Below are positions 1 to 9,264 of a stretch of DNA of 38,277 bases, one piece after another. This DNA is from Alcanivorax sp. Lineage in GTDB: Bacteria; Pseudomonadota; Gammaproteobacteria; Pseudomonadales; Alcanivoracaceae. The DNA is taken from NCBI RefSeq assembly GCF_002726155.1, contig NZ_PBSH01000051.1, forward strand, positions 1 to 38,277, in the 5' to 3' direction. Within the stretch, counting starts at the first letter, position 1. Every line of letters begins with the position of its first letter. Below the pieces are notes generated by a model, which was not told the DNA's origin, did not search any database, and was given only the letters and a program-made list of their open reading frames with translations. Position numbers and translations under genes: made by a program.

Positions 1-2912
1 CCCAGGAGCCACTCCACAACAGGCGCGGTGCCGGAGTTGGCCACCGAGTTGTTGTCCGAGGCACGCACAGAGTCTTTGGCGGCCAGGAAGGAGGTGTACG
101 GGGTGGTTTCATCAGTGATGGTCACGTTCTTCGCCGTAGCCGCACCTTCGTTGGTTGCCGTCAGGCTCCAGATCACACACTGACCCGGCTCCACTTCCGT
201 GGTCTGGGTAGCAGCGAACGGGCTATCGGGTGTCCAGGTCGGGGAGGCATCGTTACAGCTACAATCCGCATCCACGCCGGCCGTCTTGTTCAGACGTACC
301 TGGCCGAGAATGACTTCGGTCAGGTCGGTGGCGGTGGCAGACGCATCGGCACCCGCAGTGTTGTCTTCATTGATGGCAGACAGGGTCAGGGTGTCCTGGG
401 TGCCCTGCGGCGCATTGGCCGGCGCGAACACAGTCACCTGCAGTTCCACTTTCTCACCCGCTTCCAGCGTCAACTCCGGCGAGTTATCGCCGTCTGCATC
501 CGCCACACCGATTTGAACCGGGTTACCCGCCTGATCGCGCACCCACAGCTGGCCAGCCGTGGCCAGAGCGGCGATCTGGCTCAGCTCACGGTAAGCATCG
601 GGAGTACCGTCGTTGTTGGTGTCCACATACAGCTGGGTGGTGTTGGTCCAGTCCGGCGCATTGGAGTTTGCAGCACTCAGCTCAACGGTTTCGGTGGAGT
701 TACCGTCGTTGGAAAGCACGTGCGGGTAGTCCACATTACCGCCTGGCTGTACCTGGTTGGCACCGTCAGGAGTGATGCTGATATCACGATTGGCAACAAC
801 GTCTACCGCATCCAGTTTGGAGTCGTTGATGTTGCTGTCAGAGGCGGAGGTCACAGTGAAGGTCACCGGATAGTCACCGTCGCTGTCGTTGGTATTAACC
901 GCATCACCGCCGGTGTAGTCCGCTTCAGCCAGGGCCACGTTGGAAGACACTTTCACTTCTGCGGTGTAGTGGTAAACCGCGCTGGCAGGCAGGTTCGGGG
1001 TGGCCGTTACCACGGTGCCGGCATCAGCGGTGTTATCCAGGGTGCCATTGCCGTCGTTGTCGATACCCACTTCCTTGAATACCACCGTCCAGCCGGAAGG
1101 CAGAGAGGAACCCAGCGTATAGGACTGTGGGTTACCGGATTCATTGGCGACAAACAGGCTGAAGCTGGTGGTTGCACCGGCCGCAGCTGAATTGGTGGTG
1201 GTGGGTGTGCCGGTGTTGGCATCCGCATCCACTGCACTGTCACCCAGACCGGTTGCCGTGGCGCTGTTGGCAATATCCACAGCCGCCGCATTAATGGTCG
1301 CGAGCACACCCTGAGTGTCATCACTTTGGTTATTGTCGCCAGCGGACGTGGCAGTGAGCGTATAGGCATAGGGGCCTGCACCACTGGCCGACGCCGGCAG
1401 ATCCGCTTTCACGGTAATATTCAGCGCATTCGCTGCACCTGGCGCCAGGGAACCGGTATCCGGGTTGCCATCGCCATTGGTATCGGTGATTTGCACTGTG
1501 CCAGCCGCATTCCAGAAGCTGTAAGTGGTGCCCGCGGGGAAAGTGCTGCCAGCCGTATCCACGCTCAGTTCAAACACATCGTCGCCGTTACCGTTGTTGG
1601 TGATGGTGTGCTTGAAGTCCACCACGGCACCGCTGGCGGCGCTGGCGACGTTGAACACGTCATCATTGGTGGTATCGGGGGCGATTTCGGTGTCGTCCGC
1701 ATCCACGGCATAGGTCTGACCGATAACGGTGGTTACCGTGTTGGAAGTCACCGGGTTATCCGGGGTGTTATCACCATCCAGGTCGCCCTGGGCGGCAAAG
1801 GTGTTCTTGATCTCAGTACCTGCAGCAGCAGCCGGATCAAAGCTGACGGTATACACCACAGACACGGTAGTGTTCACGCCCAGGCTGGCATCGGTCAGCA
1901 AAATACCGGGGATACCGGTTTCACCGCTGGTACCGTCGCCATCCAGGTCTACACCGGCGGGCTCATCAATAGAGGCCAGAGCTGCCGGCGTGTACATGGT
2001 GGTCGCATCCGCCGGGATATTCTGGTCCGTACCGGTATTGTCTTCGTAGGTGTCACCATTGGATGCCAACAGACCATTCACCGTGGTGATATCCACGAAG
2101 GTAGCGTTGGCCGGCACCGCATCGAAGATGTCTACCGCGGTCGCCGCACGGCCACCGTTGTTTTTCACCGTCAGGGTGTAGGTAATGGTGTTGGCTGTCA
2201 GATCAACGGACGCCGCCTTGGTGGTTACCAGCACGGCATCGGTGGTCACTGTCACCTGGTCGCTGTTGGTATCGTTACCGTCTGCGCCGTTAACACCGTC
2301 AGAGTCATAGGTGCCAGCATCGCCGTTGGTGCCGATATCCTGTACCAGGCCACCGTCATTGGCGTCGAAGCTGCCATCGCCCCGGGTCGAACGCACCAGC
2401 AAGGTGCCATCGATGGTGGCGCCCGCTGCGGTTCCGGAGGGAACCGGCACGGCCAGGATCAGCTCGACCTGGTCACCGGCATCAACGATCACTGACGTGG
2501 CGGCGCTTTCACCGGCATCGGGCTGACCATTGCCGTTGGCGTCGATAAACACCTGATAGCTACCCGCTGCGCCGGCACCATTCAGCCCGTCAAGAGTGAA
2601 GGTATCGGTGGCATTACCGGTGTTTTTCAGGGTGTGGCTGAAGTAAACGGTTTCACCCGGCGCACCGGATTTGTTGCCGTCATTTTCCAGCGTACCCGCA
2701 TAGACTTCTGCAACGGTCACTACCGCTTCATTGGACTGTGCGGAGTAGCTGTTGCCGTTGGCATCTTCATAGGTAACGGTTGCCTTGTTCTTGATGTCCG
2801 TCCCTGCGTCAGTCAGCGCCCACGCTTGCCCTGCGGCAAACAATAGACCCCCAGACACAAGGGATGCGGCCATTTTCGAAGACAACACGCCCTTATTGAA
2901 GGCATGTTTCAT
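1..2912 (-). CDS. Large secreted DUF11-type repeat protein, C-terminus beyond window
   Basis: An open minus-strand frame runs from an ATG at 2912 to the window edge, giving at least 970 residues with no stop, so the C-terminus is missing. The start is supported by an AAAGGAAT Shine-Dalgarno-like stretch. The N-terminus (MKHAFNKG... then a hydrophobic run ending GQAWA) reads as a Sec signal peptide cleaved near residue 32. The mature part consists of successive beta-sandwich-like modules with phrases such as YTLTVKNNG, FKHTITNNGNG and WSLTATNEG, typical of DUF11/conserved-repeat domains. Between them lie many Asp-rich DxDGD- or DTNGDG-type loops that resemble calcium-binding turns. It is probably a cell-surface or secreted adhesin-like or structural protein. 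No sorting signal is visible because the end is absent. The neighbouring 156-residue gene encodes a related single module. The family call is good; the function is unknown. Confidence 0.8.
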   Translation of the reverse strand, partial: MKHAFNKGVLSSKMAASLVSGGLLFAAGQAWALTDAGTDIKNKATVTYEDANGNSYSAQSNEAVVTVAEVYAGTLENDGNKSGAPGETVYFSHTLKNTGNATDTFTLDGLNGAGAAGSYQVFIDANGNGQPDAGESAATSVIVDAGDQVELILAVPVPSGTAAGATIDGTLLVRSTRGDGSFDANDGGLVQDIGTNGDAGTYDSDGVNGADGNDTNSDQVTVTTDAVLVTTKAASVDLTANTITYTLTVKNNGGRAATAVDIFDAVPANATFVDITTVNGLLASNGDTYEDNTGTDQNIPADATTMYTPAALASIDEPAGVDLDGDGTSGETGIPGILLTDASLGVNTTVSVVYTVSFDPAAAAGTEIKNTFAAQGDLDGDNTPDNPVTSNTVTTVIGQTYAVDADDTEIAPDTTNDDVFNVASAASGAVVDFKHTITNNGNGDDVFELSVDTAGSTFPAGTTYSFWNAAGTVQITDTNGDGNPDTGSLAPGAANALNITVKADLPASASGAGPYAYTLTATSAGDNNQSDDTQGVLATINAAAVDIANSATATGLGDSAVDADANTGTPTTTNSAAAGATTSFSLFVANESGNPQSYTLGSSLPSGWTVVFKEVGIDNDGNGTLDNTADAGTVVTATPNLPASAVYHYTAEVKVSSNVALAEADYTGGDAVNTNDSDGDYPVTFTVTSASDSNINDSKLDAVDVVANRDISITPDGANQVQPGGNVDYPHVLSNDGNSTETVELSAANSNAPDWTNTTQLYVDTNNDGTPDAYRELSQIAALATAGQLWVRDQAGNPVQIGVADADGDNSPELTLEAGEKVELQVTVFAPANAPQGTQDTLTLSAINEDNTAGADASATATDLTEVILGQVRLNKTAGVDADCSCNDASPTWTPDSPFAATQTTEVEPGQCVIWSLTATNEGAATAKNVTITDETTPYTSFLAAKDSVRASDNNSVANSGTAPVVEWLL

Positions 2913-3054
2913 GGCTTCATTCCTTTAATGGATTGTGTTTTGGATTACCCTCGGTTTCGAAAGCCTTGCGAGAGCGGCCCCTCGTTATTCACAAGCGGTC
3001 CGCCCCTCCCCATGCGGCCGATCGCTACGATCAAGCCGCTCGCACAAGACTTCC

Positions 3055-3072
3055 CGGGATCTTTCGATCCCG
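3055..3072. other. Intergenic hairpin between the two DUF11-type genes
   Basis: CGGGATC and GATCCCG form a perfect 7-bp stem around a 4-nt loop. It lies just downstream of the small DUF11-like gene and upstream of the large one. No T-run follows on either strand, so it is a weak terminator at best; it could attenuate read-through between the two genes. Confidence 0.35.
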
Positions 3073-3090
3073 CGTCTGCTTCTCCCGGAG

Positions 3091-3561
3091 CTACTGCACC
3101 CGTACCCGGTAGCGGTATTCCTGCACCTGGTCAGGCTGCAGGCTGCCTTTCGGCTGCCAACGCACCTGGGTGTAGTCGCTGGGAGAAACCTCGACGTTCT
3201 TGGACTGGCCATTTTCGCCAGTAACTGTTTTGGTGACCGGCTCAGCCTGGAAGCTGTCGCCGTTATCAATGCTGACGGTGAAATCGGCGCTCACCTGGGT
3301 GGCAGCACTGTCTTTTAGATAAACGGTATTCGCCGGAACCGGTCCGGTAATCACCAAGCCGGAAAGCGGCTGGTCACCGTTATTGGTATAAGTCAGGCGG
3401 TATTCGACAATGTCCCCGGGACTGGCCTGCTCGGCTTCCTCCACCACTTCCTTGCCGTCTTTGTTGGTCACCAGATAAGAATCCATCTGGCTGGATAACG
3501 GAGCATCCGCCCAGACAACAGCGGACATCAAGAGCATCAAAGTCGAAAAGAACAGTTTCAT
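3091..3561 (-). CDS. Small secreted DUF11-like protein
   Basis: The gene encodes 156 residues starting MKLFFSTLMLLMSAVVWA, a clear signal peptide with probable cleavage after VWA. An in-frame ATG nine bases upstream is possible, but GGGAA is correctly spaced only for the ATG at 3561. The mature protein is a single immunoglobulin-like module with YRLTYTNNGDQPLSGLVITGPVPANTVY, the usual signature of DUF11/repeat domains, and it ends in an alternating strand (YRYRVRVQ). It lies upstream of, and on the same strand as, the large repeat protein. The two are probably exported together; whether they interact is inference. The specific role is unknown. Confidence 0.75.
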   Translation of the reverse strand: MKLFFSTLMLLMSAVVWADAPLSSQMDSYLVTNKDGKEVVEEAEQASPGDIVEYRLTYTNNGDQPLSGLVITGPVPANTVYLKDSAATQVSADFTVSIDNGDSFQAEPVTKTVTGENGQSKNVEVSPSDYTQVRWQPKGSLQPDQVQEYRYRVRVQ

Positions 3562-3814
3562 GAGCATCATTCCCGGTAAATCAGGGCGCCACCCTGACCT
3601 TCACTCAATACATCGCACCGTGCGACATACCCCTATATGAAAATATTTTTTGTGACGAGAGTCCCATCCAGGAACTCTGTTACTGTAATTCTTTGTGACA
3701 GCCTGCGCATTTTGCACAAAAAATGTCGACTTTGGGTGAAGGGAATGTAAAAAGACCGTAAACGAAAAATGGGACTATCGCTCCAGGCAGACCCCGAAAG
3801 CCGCGCATCCAAAG

Positions 3815-3844
3815 GCTTACAAGGTTGTAAGCAAAAGCTTACAA
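3815..3844. promoter_or_regulatory. Triple alternating half-site palindrome (GCTTACAA / TTGTAAGC)
   Basis: Three copies of one 8-bp word alternate in orientation: GCTTACAA at 3815-3822, TTGTAAGC at 3825-3832 and GCTTACAA at 3837-3844, separated by 2 and 4 bp. Overlapping dyads of this kind are typical of operators for dimeric repressors. The site sits between the hflC terminator and the upstream region of the small DUF11-like gene, about 250 bp from that gene's start. The regulator is unknown. A structural role as part of a terminator is the alternative. Confidence 0.4.
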
Positions 3845-3848
3845 CCAA

Positions 3849-3878
3849 TAAAAAACCCGCCAGCGGCGGGTTTTTTTG
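3849..3878. terminator. Bidirectional Rho-independent terminator after hflC
   Basis: CCCGCC (3856-3861) and GGCGGG (3865-3870) form a GC stem with a 3-nt loop. It is flanked by an A-run on the left and a 7-T run on the right, so it works on both strands. It lies about 20 bases beyond the hflC stop codon and ends the minus-strand block. Confidence 0.9.
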
Positions 3879-3898
3879 CGACGAACAGCATTCACATA

Positions 3899-4960
3899 TC
3901 AGGGCCTACCGTTTGCCCCCTTCAGATACCGGAAGAAATCACTGTCCGGCTCCAGAATCAGCACGTCTTCAGGCTGGTCGAAACTCTCCGTATAGGCTCG
4001 CAGGCTACGATAGAAACGGAAGAACTCCTTGTCCTGATTATAGGCTTTCGCATAGATCGCGGCGGCCTCGGCATCACCTTCACCCCGTGAGCTTTGCGCC
4101 TTGCGATACGCCTGGGCCAGTGTCTCGGTGCGCTGACGATCCGCCGAGGCGCGAATTTTCTCCGCTTCCTCGCGGCCCTGGGAACGGTGCGCCGCCGCAT
4201 CACGCTGGCGCTCCGCCCGCATCCGGTCAAAGACCCGGCCACGGACCTGGTCCGGCCAGTCCACCTGCTTGACGCGGATATCCACCACTTCGATACCCAA
4301 ATCTTCCAGGGTGGACTTGTTCACCTCTTCACGTACCTGGTCCATCAGCGCTTCACGCTGATCATTGGCCACGCTGGGGGCGGGTGACTCACCGTCTTCC
4401 TTGCCGGCTTTAGCCTCACGCAGTACCGATTCATCCAGCTGATCGGTCGGCACTTCTACCGTTTCCCCCGTAGTGGGGTCGCGAATAATAGCCTTGTCAC
4501 CTTCCACTTTTTCCACGTCGCTCTCGCCGGCCACCACCTGGAATACGGTGCGCGAAGCAAACTCGTTACGCAGGCCTTCGTTTATCCGAGGGTCCAACAA
4601 CTCACGGGCGCGGCGTTCCATTACCTGCGAATCAGAAGAACCGCCGCCCACGCTGACGATATAACGCTGCACATTGCTGATACGCCAGATCACGAACGCA
4701 TCCACGTTGAGCAGCTTTTTCTCGGCGGTCAGGAATGACTGGGTGCGCACGTCATAAACCAGTGCACGCCCGTCCACCTTCACCACTTCTTCCACCAGCG
4801 GCCATTTGAAGTACAGACCCGGCTCAATGTCGGTCTTGTCGATCCGGCTGAACTGTTTCAGTACCGCCTTTTCTTTCTGGTTCACAATGAAAAAGGAATC
4901 CAGCGCCAACAACGCCAGCACACCCAGGGCCAGCAGCGCCATCCATCCACGATTATTCAT
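3899..4960 (-). CDS. hflC: HflC, protease-modulating SPFH membrane protein
   Basis: The 353-residue protein has one N-terminal membrane anchor (about residues 7-24) followed by an SPFH/Band 7 domain (KEKAVLKQFSRIDKTDIEPGLYFKWPL) and the long Ala/Glu/Arg-rich coiled region RMRAERQRDAAAHRSQGREEAEKIRA. The C-terminus FLRYLKG-like segment FFRYLKG is typical of HflC. In Enterobacteria HflC forms a periplasm-facing complex with HflK that surrounds and restrains the FtsH protease. Its ATG overlaps the hflK stop by one base (TAATG), indicating translational coupling. A strong terminator follows. The length is close to the usual HflC. Confidence 0.95.
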   Translation of the reverse strand: MNNRGWMALLALGVLALLALDSFFIVNQKEKAVLKQFSRIDKTDIEPGLYFKWPLVEEVVKVDGRALVYDVRTQSFLTAEKKLLNVDAFVIWRISNVQRYIVSVGGGSSDSQVMERRARELLDPRINEGLRNEFASRTVFQVVAGESDVEKVEGDKAIIRDPTTGETVEVPTDQLDESVLREAKAGKEDGESPAPSVANDQREALMDQVREEVNKSTLEDLGIEVVDIRVKQVDWPDQVRGRVFDRMRAERQRDAAAHRSQGREEAEKIRASADRQRTETLAQAYRKAQSSRGEGDAEAAAIYAKAYNQDKEFFRFYRSLRAYTESFDQPEDVLILEPDSDFFRYLKGANGRP

Positions 4961-6132
4961 TAGCGCAGCTCCTGGTTTCGGTTGTTGTACAGGCTGCGGC
5001 CGGTATTGCGGCCACTGCCACCATCATCCGCGCCGGCACTCGAGGTCGTGCCGGAAGGCGTCGCGTTCTGGTTCGGAGCCTTGACCTTGCCGTCCTGGTT
5101 CTTCATCAGCTTGTCCAGCGGCAGATAAATCAGACTGTCACCCTTGTTCACGTCCACCAGTACTTTACTGGTGTTGCTGAACACCTCGGTCATGGTTTCC
5201 AGGTAGAGACGTTCGCGGGTCACATCCGGCGCCTTGCGATACTCGGTGAGCAGGTCTGTAAAGCGATTGGCATCACCCTTCGCTTCGTCAATCACCTGCT
5301 GCTTGTAGGCAAAGGCTTCTTCCTCAATGCGCTGGGCTTCACCACGGGCCTGGGGAATCACTGAATTACTGTACGCTTCGGCTTCTTTCTTGAAGCGGTC
5401 TTCGTCTTCTTTCGCCTTGGATACATCATCGAAGGCATCACGCACCGCATCCGGCGCTTCGGTTTTATCCAGCACCACCTGGCGCAGCACCAGGCCGGTA
5501 TCGTAACGATTCAGATAATCATCCAGCCGTTCGCGAACCTGTACCCGGATTGCCTCACGGTTATCCTTGAGCACATCATCCATGGAAGATGACCCCACCA
5601 CATGGCGCAAAGCCGAGCTGGTAGCGTGTTCCAGAATTTCTTCCGGTTGCGCAACCTTCAGCAGGAACGGGCGCGGATCCAGCACCTGATATTGCACCTG
5701 CAGGGTCACGCTGACGATGTTGGTGTCCTTGGTGAGCATTTCTTCGGTAATCTCGTAGCGGCGGTTCTGCCCCACGTCCACCTTCTCGAACTGCTCCAGA
5801 ATAGGCGCCCGCCAGTTCAGGCCCGGCTCCACGATGCGATCGAACTTACCGAACCGCAGCACCACGGCGCGTTCGCGCTGATCCACCTGGAAAAAACCCA
5901 TCAGGCCATAGCCGATAGCCACAATCACCAGCGCGATGACCAGCACCGGCCAGGGAGACCCGCCGCCACTGCTGCTTCCGCCACCGCCGGACTTGCCGCC
6001 TTTGCTGCCGAAAACATTGTTGATCTTGTCTTTCAGGTTTTTCAGGGCTTCATCCAGGTCCGGCGGCCCCTGGTCGCCACCACCACCCCAAGGGTCCTTC
6101 GGCTTGTTGCCGCCGGGTTCATTCCACGCCAT
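4960..6132 (-). CDS. hflK: HflK, protease-modulating SPFH membrane protein
   Basis: The start is the ATG at 6132 (MAWNEPGGNKPKDPWGGGG), with GGAG seven bases upstream. It gives 390 residues; longer upstream frames run into hflX and lack the family N-terminus. A Gly-rich cytoplasmic leader (1-60) precedes one membrane segment (about 61-80) and an SPFH domain beginning VDQRERAVVLRFGKFDRIVEPGLNWRAP, then a charged helical region. HflK pairs with HflC to control FtsH. The gene lies between hflX and hflC in the order also found in Pseudomonas and E. coli. The C-terminal tail is low-complexity (Asn/Ser/Gly). Confidence 0.95.
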   Translation of the reverse strand: MAWNEPGGNKPKDPWGGGGDQGPPDLDEALKNLKDKINNVFGSKGGKSGGGGSSSGGGSPWPVLVIALVIVAIGYGLMGFFQVDQRERAVVLRFGKFDRIVEPGLNWRAPILEQFEKVDVGQNRRYEITEEMLTKDTNIVSVTLQVQYQVLDPRPFLLKVAQPEEILEHATSSALRHVVGSSSMDDVLKDNREAIRVQVRERLDDYLNRYDTGLVLRQVVLDKTEAPDAVRDAFDDVSKAKEDEDRFKKEAEAYSNSVIPQARGEAQRIEEEAFAYKQQVIDEAKGDANRFTDLLTEYRKAPDVTRERLYLETMTEVFSNTSKVLVDVNKGDSLIYLPLDKLMKNQDGKVKAPNQNATPSGTTSSAGADDGGSGRNTGRSLYNNRNQELR

Positions 6133-6169
6133 GTAGATCTCCAGTCCGCCAGAGCCAACGGGCTCCAGC

Positions 6170-7543
6170 CTAATGATGACTCGCGTTTGACGAGCGTTCT
6201 GAATTGTAGGAAGGGGTGTCGTCACCTGCAACCGCAGGGGCCGGAATTACCAGCTCTTCCTCTTTTAATCCCTGTTCACGGAGCAGTCGTTCGAAGTGCA
6301 CCCGATTCACATTGATACGCAGTAACATGCTGCCGTCGGTAGCGGTCTGCTCTTCCAGCACCTCACCGGCCTCGTGCAAGCGCGCGCGCAGGCGCCCTGC
6401 TGAAGCCGGCAACCTTACCCAGCAATCCACCCAGCCCGCCGCCAGCCGCTCTGCGATGGCCTCAAACAACAGGTCGAAGCCGTCACCGGTCTGTGCGGAA
6501 ATCCATACCCGCCAGGGCTGCCCATGCTCGTCGCGTTCAATCCGGGGAGGCTGATCCAGGTTATCGACCTTGTTGTAGACATGCAGCACCGGCAGCTTGT
6601 CGCCACCAATCTCTTCCAGCACTTCGTCCACCGCGGCCACATTGCTGTCACGCTCTTCCGCGCTGCAATCGGTCACATGCAGCAGCAGGGTGGCGTTGAC
6701 GGTTTCTTCCAGGGTGGCCCGGAATGCCTGCACCAGCCGGTGCGGCAGGTGACGAATAAAGCCCACGGTGTCCGCCAGAATGGCGGGGCCGACGCCCGGC
6801 ACCTTCACCTTGCGCAGGGTCGGGTCCAGCGTGGCGAACAACTGGTCCGCCACATAGACATCCCCGGTGGTGATGGCATTGAAAAGGGTGGATTTCCCCG
6901 CATTGGTGTAGCCCACCAGGGAAATCAGCGGGGTTTCCGAGCGCTGCCTCGCCCGGCGCCCTTGAGCACGCTGCTTACGGACCTTGTCCAGCCGCGATTC
7001 AATACCGCGAATACGGTCACGCAATAAACGGCGGTCCGTTTCCAGCTGGGTCTCACCCGGGCCACGCAGGCCGATGCCGCCTTTTTGTCGCTCCAGGTGG
7101 GTCCAGCCCCGCACCAGGCGGGAGGACAGATGGCGCAACTGCGCCAGCTCAACCTGCAAGCGCCCCTCGTGGGTACGCGCCCGCTGGGCGAAAATATCGA
7201 GGATCAACCCGGTGCGATCCAGCACCCGGCATTTCACCACACGTTCCAGGTTACGTTCCTGGCCCGGGCTCAGTGCATGATTGAACAGCACCACGTCCGC
7301 CTTGTGCTCGCTCACCATGGCGGCCAGCTCGTCGGTTTTGCCGGTGCCGATGAACAGGGCCGGGTCCGGGCGATCGCGCTTGCCGGTTAACTCGACCACC
7401 GGCTGCACACCGCTGGAGGTGACCAGGTGATGAAATTCGTCCAGATCTTCACGCCCCATGGCATCGGGCAGCTCCAGATGAACCAGAATCGCCCGTTCAC
7501 CAGCTTCGGTACGTGTTTGCTCTGTACGATCAAATAATTCCAT
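6170..7543 (-). CDS. hflX: HflX ribosome-associated GTPase
   Basis: The protein has 457 residues. An N-terminal HflX domain containing FIGTGKTDELA and the Gly-rich GLRGPGETQLETDRR segment (about 157-171) precedes a TRAFAC GTPase domain. Visible motifs are G1 GYTNAGKST at 211-219, G3 DTVG at 258-261 and G4 NKVD at 324-327. HflX binds the 50S subunit and splits stalled ribosomes, notably during heat stress in E. coli. The C-terminal 90 residues hold the usual beta-rich domain. The gene lies between hfq and hflK, the common gammaproteobacterial order. Confidence 0.95.
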   Translation of the reverse strand: MELFDRTEQTRTEAGERAILVHLELPDAMGREDLDEFHHLVTSSGVQPVVELTGKRDRPDPALFIGTGKTDELAAMVSEHKADVVLFNHALSPGQERNLERVVKCRVLDRTGLILDIFAQRARTHEGRLQVELAQLRHLSSRLVRGWTHLERQKGGIGLRGPGETQLETDRRLLRDRIRGIESRLDKVRKQRAQGRRARQRSETPLISLVGYTNAGKSTLFNAITTGDVYVADQLFATLDPTLRKVKVPGVGPAILADTVGFIRHLPHRLVQAFRATLEETVNATLLLHVTDCSAEERDSNVAAVDEVLEEIGGDKLPVLHVYNKVDNLDQPPRIERDEHGQPWRVWISAQTGDGFDLLFEAIAERLAAGWVDCWVRLPASAGRLRARLHEAGEVLEEQTATDGSMLLRINVNRVHFERLLREQGLKEEELVIPAPAVAGDDTPSYNSERSSNASHH

Positions 7544-7625
7544 AGGATCCGGATATGGGGACAGGTGGCCCTAGTTTAAACCAGGATGACGGTGGAAAGG
7601 CAGGAAATACGTACAGGGCACAACG

Positions 7626-7653
7626 CACAGAGCCACCCGAAGGTGGCTCTGTG
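7626..7653 (-). terminator. 12-bp hairpin with a UUCG tetraloop between hfq and hflX
   Basis: CACAGAGCCACC (7626-7637) pairs perfectly with GGTGGCTCTGTG (7642-7653). Read as minus-strand RNA, the loop is UUCG closed by C-G, the very stable cUUCGg tetraloop. It begins 24 bases after the hfq stop codon. No clear U-run follows, so it may be an imperfect terminator, or it may stabilise the 3' end of hfq mRNA while allowing some read-through into hflX. Confidence 0.65.
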
Positions 7654-7676
7654 TGACTCAGGCGCAGCAAACAGTG

Positions 7677-7958
7677 TTACTGATTGCCATACCCTTCGTC
7701 GGCAGCCGGGGCAGCCGTTGCCCCTGCGGCCATGGCCGGGTTACCGGTTGCGCGCGGGTTACGGGCCGGCACCACGGTAGAAATCGCGTGCTTGTACACC
7801 ATCTGGCTGACTGCATTTTTCAGCAGCACGACATATTGGTCAAAAGACTCAATTTGCCCCTGCAGCTTTATTCCGTTCACCAGAAAAATAGATACCGGAA
7901 TACGCTCCTTACGCAGCGCGTTCAGGAAAGGGTCTTGTAGCGAGTGCCCCTTTGACAT
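7677..7958 (-). CDS. hfq: Hfq RNA chaperone
   Basis: The protein has 93 residues: [20 protein letters not shown], then Sm1 ([27 protein letters not shown]) and Sm2 ([15 protein letters not shown]). The proximal-face and distal-face residues, including the YKHAIS motif, are intact. The C-terminal tail (about 28 residues, Ala/Gly/Pro-rich) is short compared with the E. coli protein and resembles the Pseudomonas length. Hfq hexamers pair small RNAs with mRNAs. The gene lies between miaA and hflX as in most gammaproteobacteria. Confidence 0.97.
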   Translation of the reverse strand: MSKGHSLQDPFLNALRKERIPVSIFLVNGIKLQGQIESFDQYVVLLKNAVSQMVYKHAISTVVPARNPRATGNPAMAAGATAAPAADEGYGNQ

Positions 7959-8204
7959 GGCAGTTCTCCTTGAAATAACAGTAAAAAGTAGCGCCCAACA
8001 CTTCGGGCAATCAGCGCGTTAAAGCAGCGAAACCGTCCCAAACGGCCACCACCTTCGCCCGGTGCGCCACCGGGCAAATTTTTGTCAACAACCCAAGCAA
8101 AAGGTTCCGGGTCCCGACCCATCCATGGCCGCGACACCATTCCCAAGCAACGTCGCCGACCTATGCAGTCATTGCATTATAAACCAAAACGCATGCTTTC
8201 TGGG

Positions 8205-9191
8205 CTAACTAAACACAGATTTACAGTTCTTCGCAAGCAGCCCAAACAGCGCCTCTCGCTGTGACAGATCATTACTGTCGAACCACTGCAGATCCGGCCA
8301 TTTTCGCAACCATGTGAACTGGCGCTTGGCCAGCTGGCGGGTGGCAATAATGCCCCGCTCCACCATGGTGTCGTAGTCGTACTGGCCGTCCAGATATTCC
8401 CACACCTGGCGGTAGCCCACCGCCCTGATGCCCGGTAACTCCGGATGCAGTTGCGGCTGCTGCCGCAGCCCTTCCACTTCGGCCAGCAAACCCGCGTCGA
8501 GCATGGCCCGGAAACGCAGGGCAATCTGCTCGTGCAGCCAAGCCCGGTCCCGGGGCGCCAGCGCCAGGCTAAGCACGGGATACGGCAACCCACTGAACTG
8601 ACTCAAACCATCCCGGTTCTTTATGACAGTTGTATGATGCTCCGCATGGAACGCGGACAACGGTCTCCCGGTAAGGCGAAACACTTCCAGCGCTCTCTGC
8701 AGTCTCTGTCGATCCGTGGGCTTGAGCCGCGCCGCTGTCACCGGGTCCACCTCGGCCAGCGCCTGATGCACCGCCGGCCAGCCCTGCGCATCGGCCAGAG
8801 CCGCAATCTCCGCCCGCACCTGCGGGTCCGCTTCCGGCAACGGCGCCAGCCCTTCAACCAGGGCTTTGAAATACAGCACCGTGCCGCCCACCAGCAACGG
8901 CAGCTTGCCGTTGGCGTGGATCTGTTCAATATGCCTGAGCGCATCGGCGCGAAAATCCGCAGCGGAATAGGGCTCGGTCAGATCACGAAAGCCCAGCAAA
9001 CGGTGCGGCGCCAATGCCAGTTCCTCTTCAGTGGGGCGGGCAGCGCCAATATTCAAGCCCTGATAGACCAGCGCCGAGTCCACATTGATAATTTCGATGG
9101 GCAGGGACTGCACCGCCTCGATAGCCAGCGCCGTCTTGCCGGAACAGGTGGGACCCATCAGCAACAAGATAGGCAAGCACGCTTCAGGCAT
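8205..9191 (-). CDS. miaA: tRNA dimethylallyltransferase MiaA
   Basis: The protein has 328 residues from the ATG at 9191; a TTG 15 bases further upstream is possible, but [15 protein letters not shown] matches the family N-terminus. The P-loop GPTCSGKT lies at 13-20, followed by the [17 protein letters not shown] substrate loop. A C-terminal [18 protein letters not shown] segment carries the conserved tRNA-contact basic region. MiaA transfers dimethylallyl to A37 of tRNAs reading UNN codons. The gene follows mutL by 73 bp and precedes hfq. The 246-bp gap to hfq holds no further gene that I can see and probably carries an hfq promoter. Confidence 0.95.
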   Translation of the reverse strand: MPEACLPILLLMGPTCSGKTALAIEAVQSLPIEIINVDSALVYQGLNIGAARPTEEELALAPHRLLGFRDLTEPYSAADFRADALRHIEQIHANGKLPLLVGGTVLYFKALVEGLAPLPEADPQVRAEIAALADAQGWPAVHQALAEVDPVTAARLKPTDRQRLQRALEVFRLTGRPLSAFHAEHHTTVIKNRDGLSQFSGLPYPVLSLALAPRDRAWLHEQIALRFRAMLDAGLLAEVEGLRQQPQLHPELPGIRAVGYRQVWEYLDGQYDYDTMVERGIIATRQLAKRQFTWLRKWPDLQWFDSNDLSQREALFGLLAKNCKSVFS

Positions 9192-9264
9192 CACGCTGAC
9201 ACGCAAAAGACCGCGCGCCCTCCGCGTGTTGCCTGTCTGCGTATCGCGTGCAAGCGGCCATGAT

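Noticed and set aside
1326..2495. Long plus-strand open frames over 199-2526
   Set aside because: They are antisense shadows of the large repeat protein; their periodic Val/Gly/His composition mirrors its repeats and none has a family signature.
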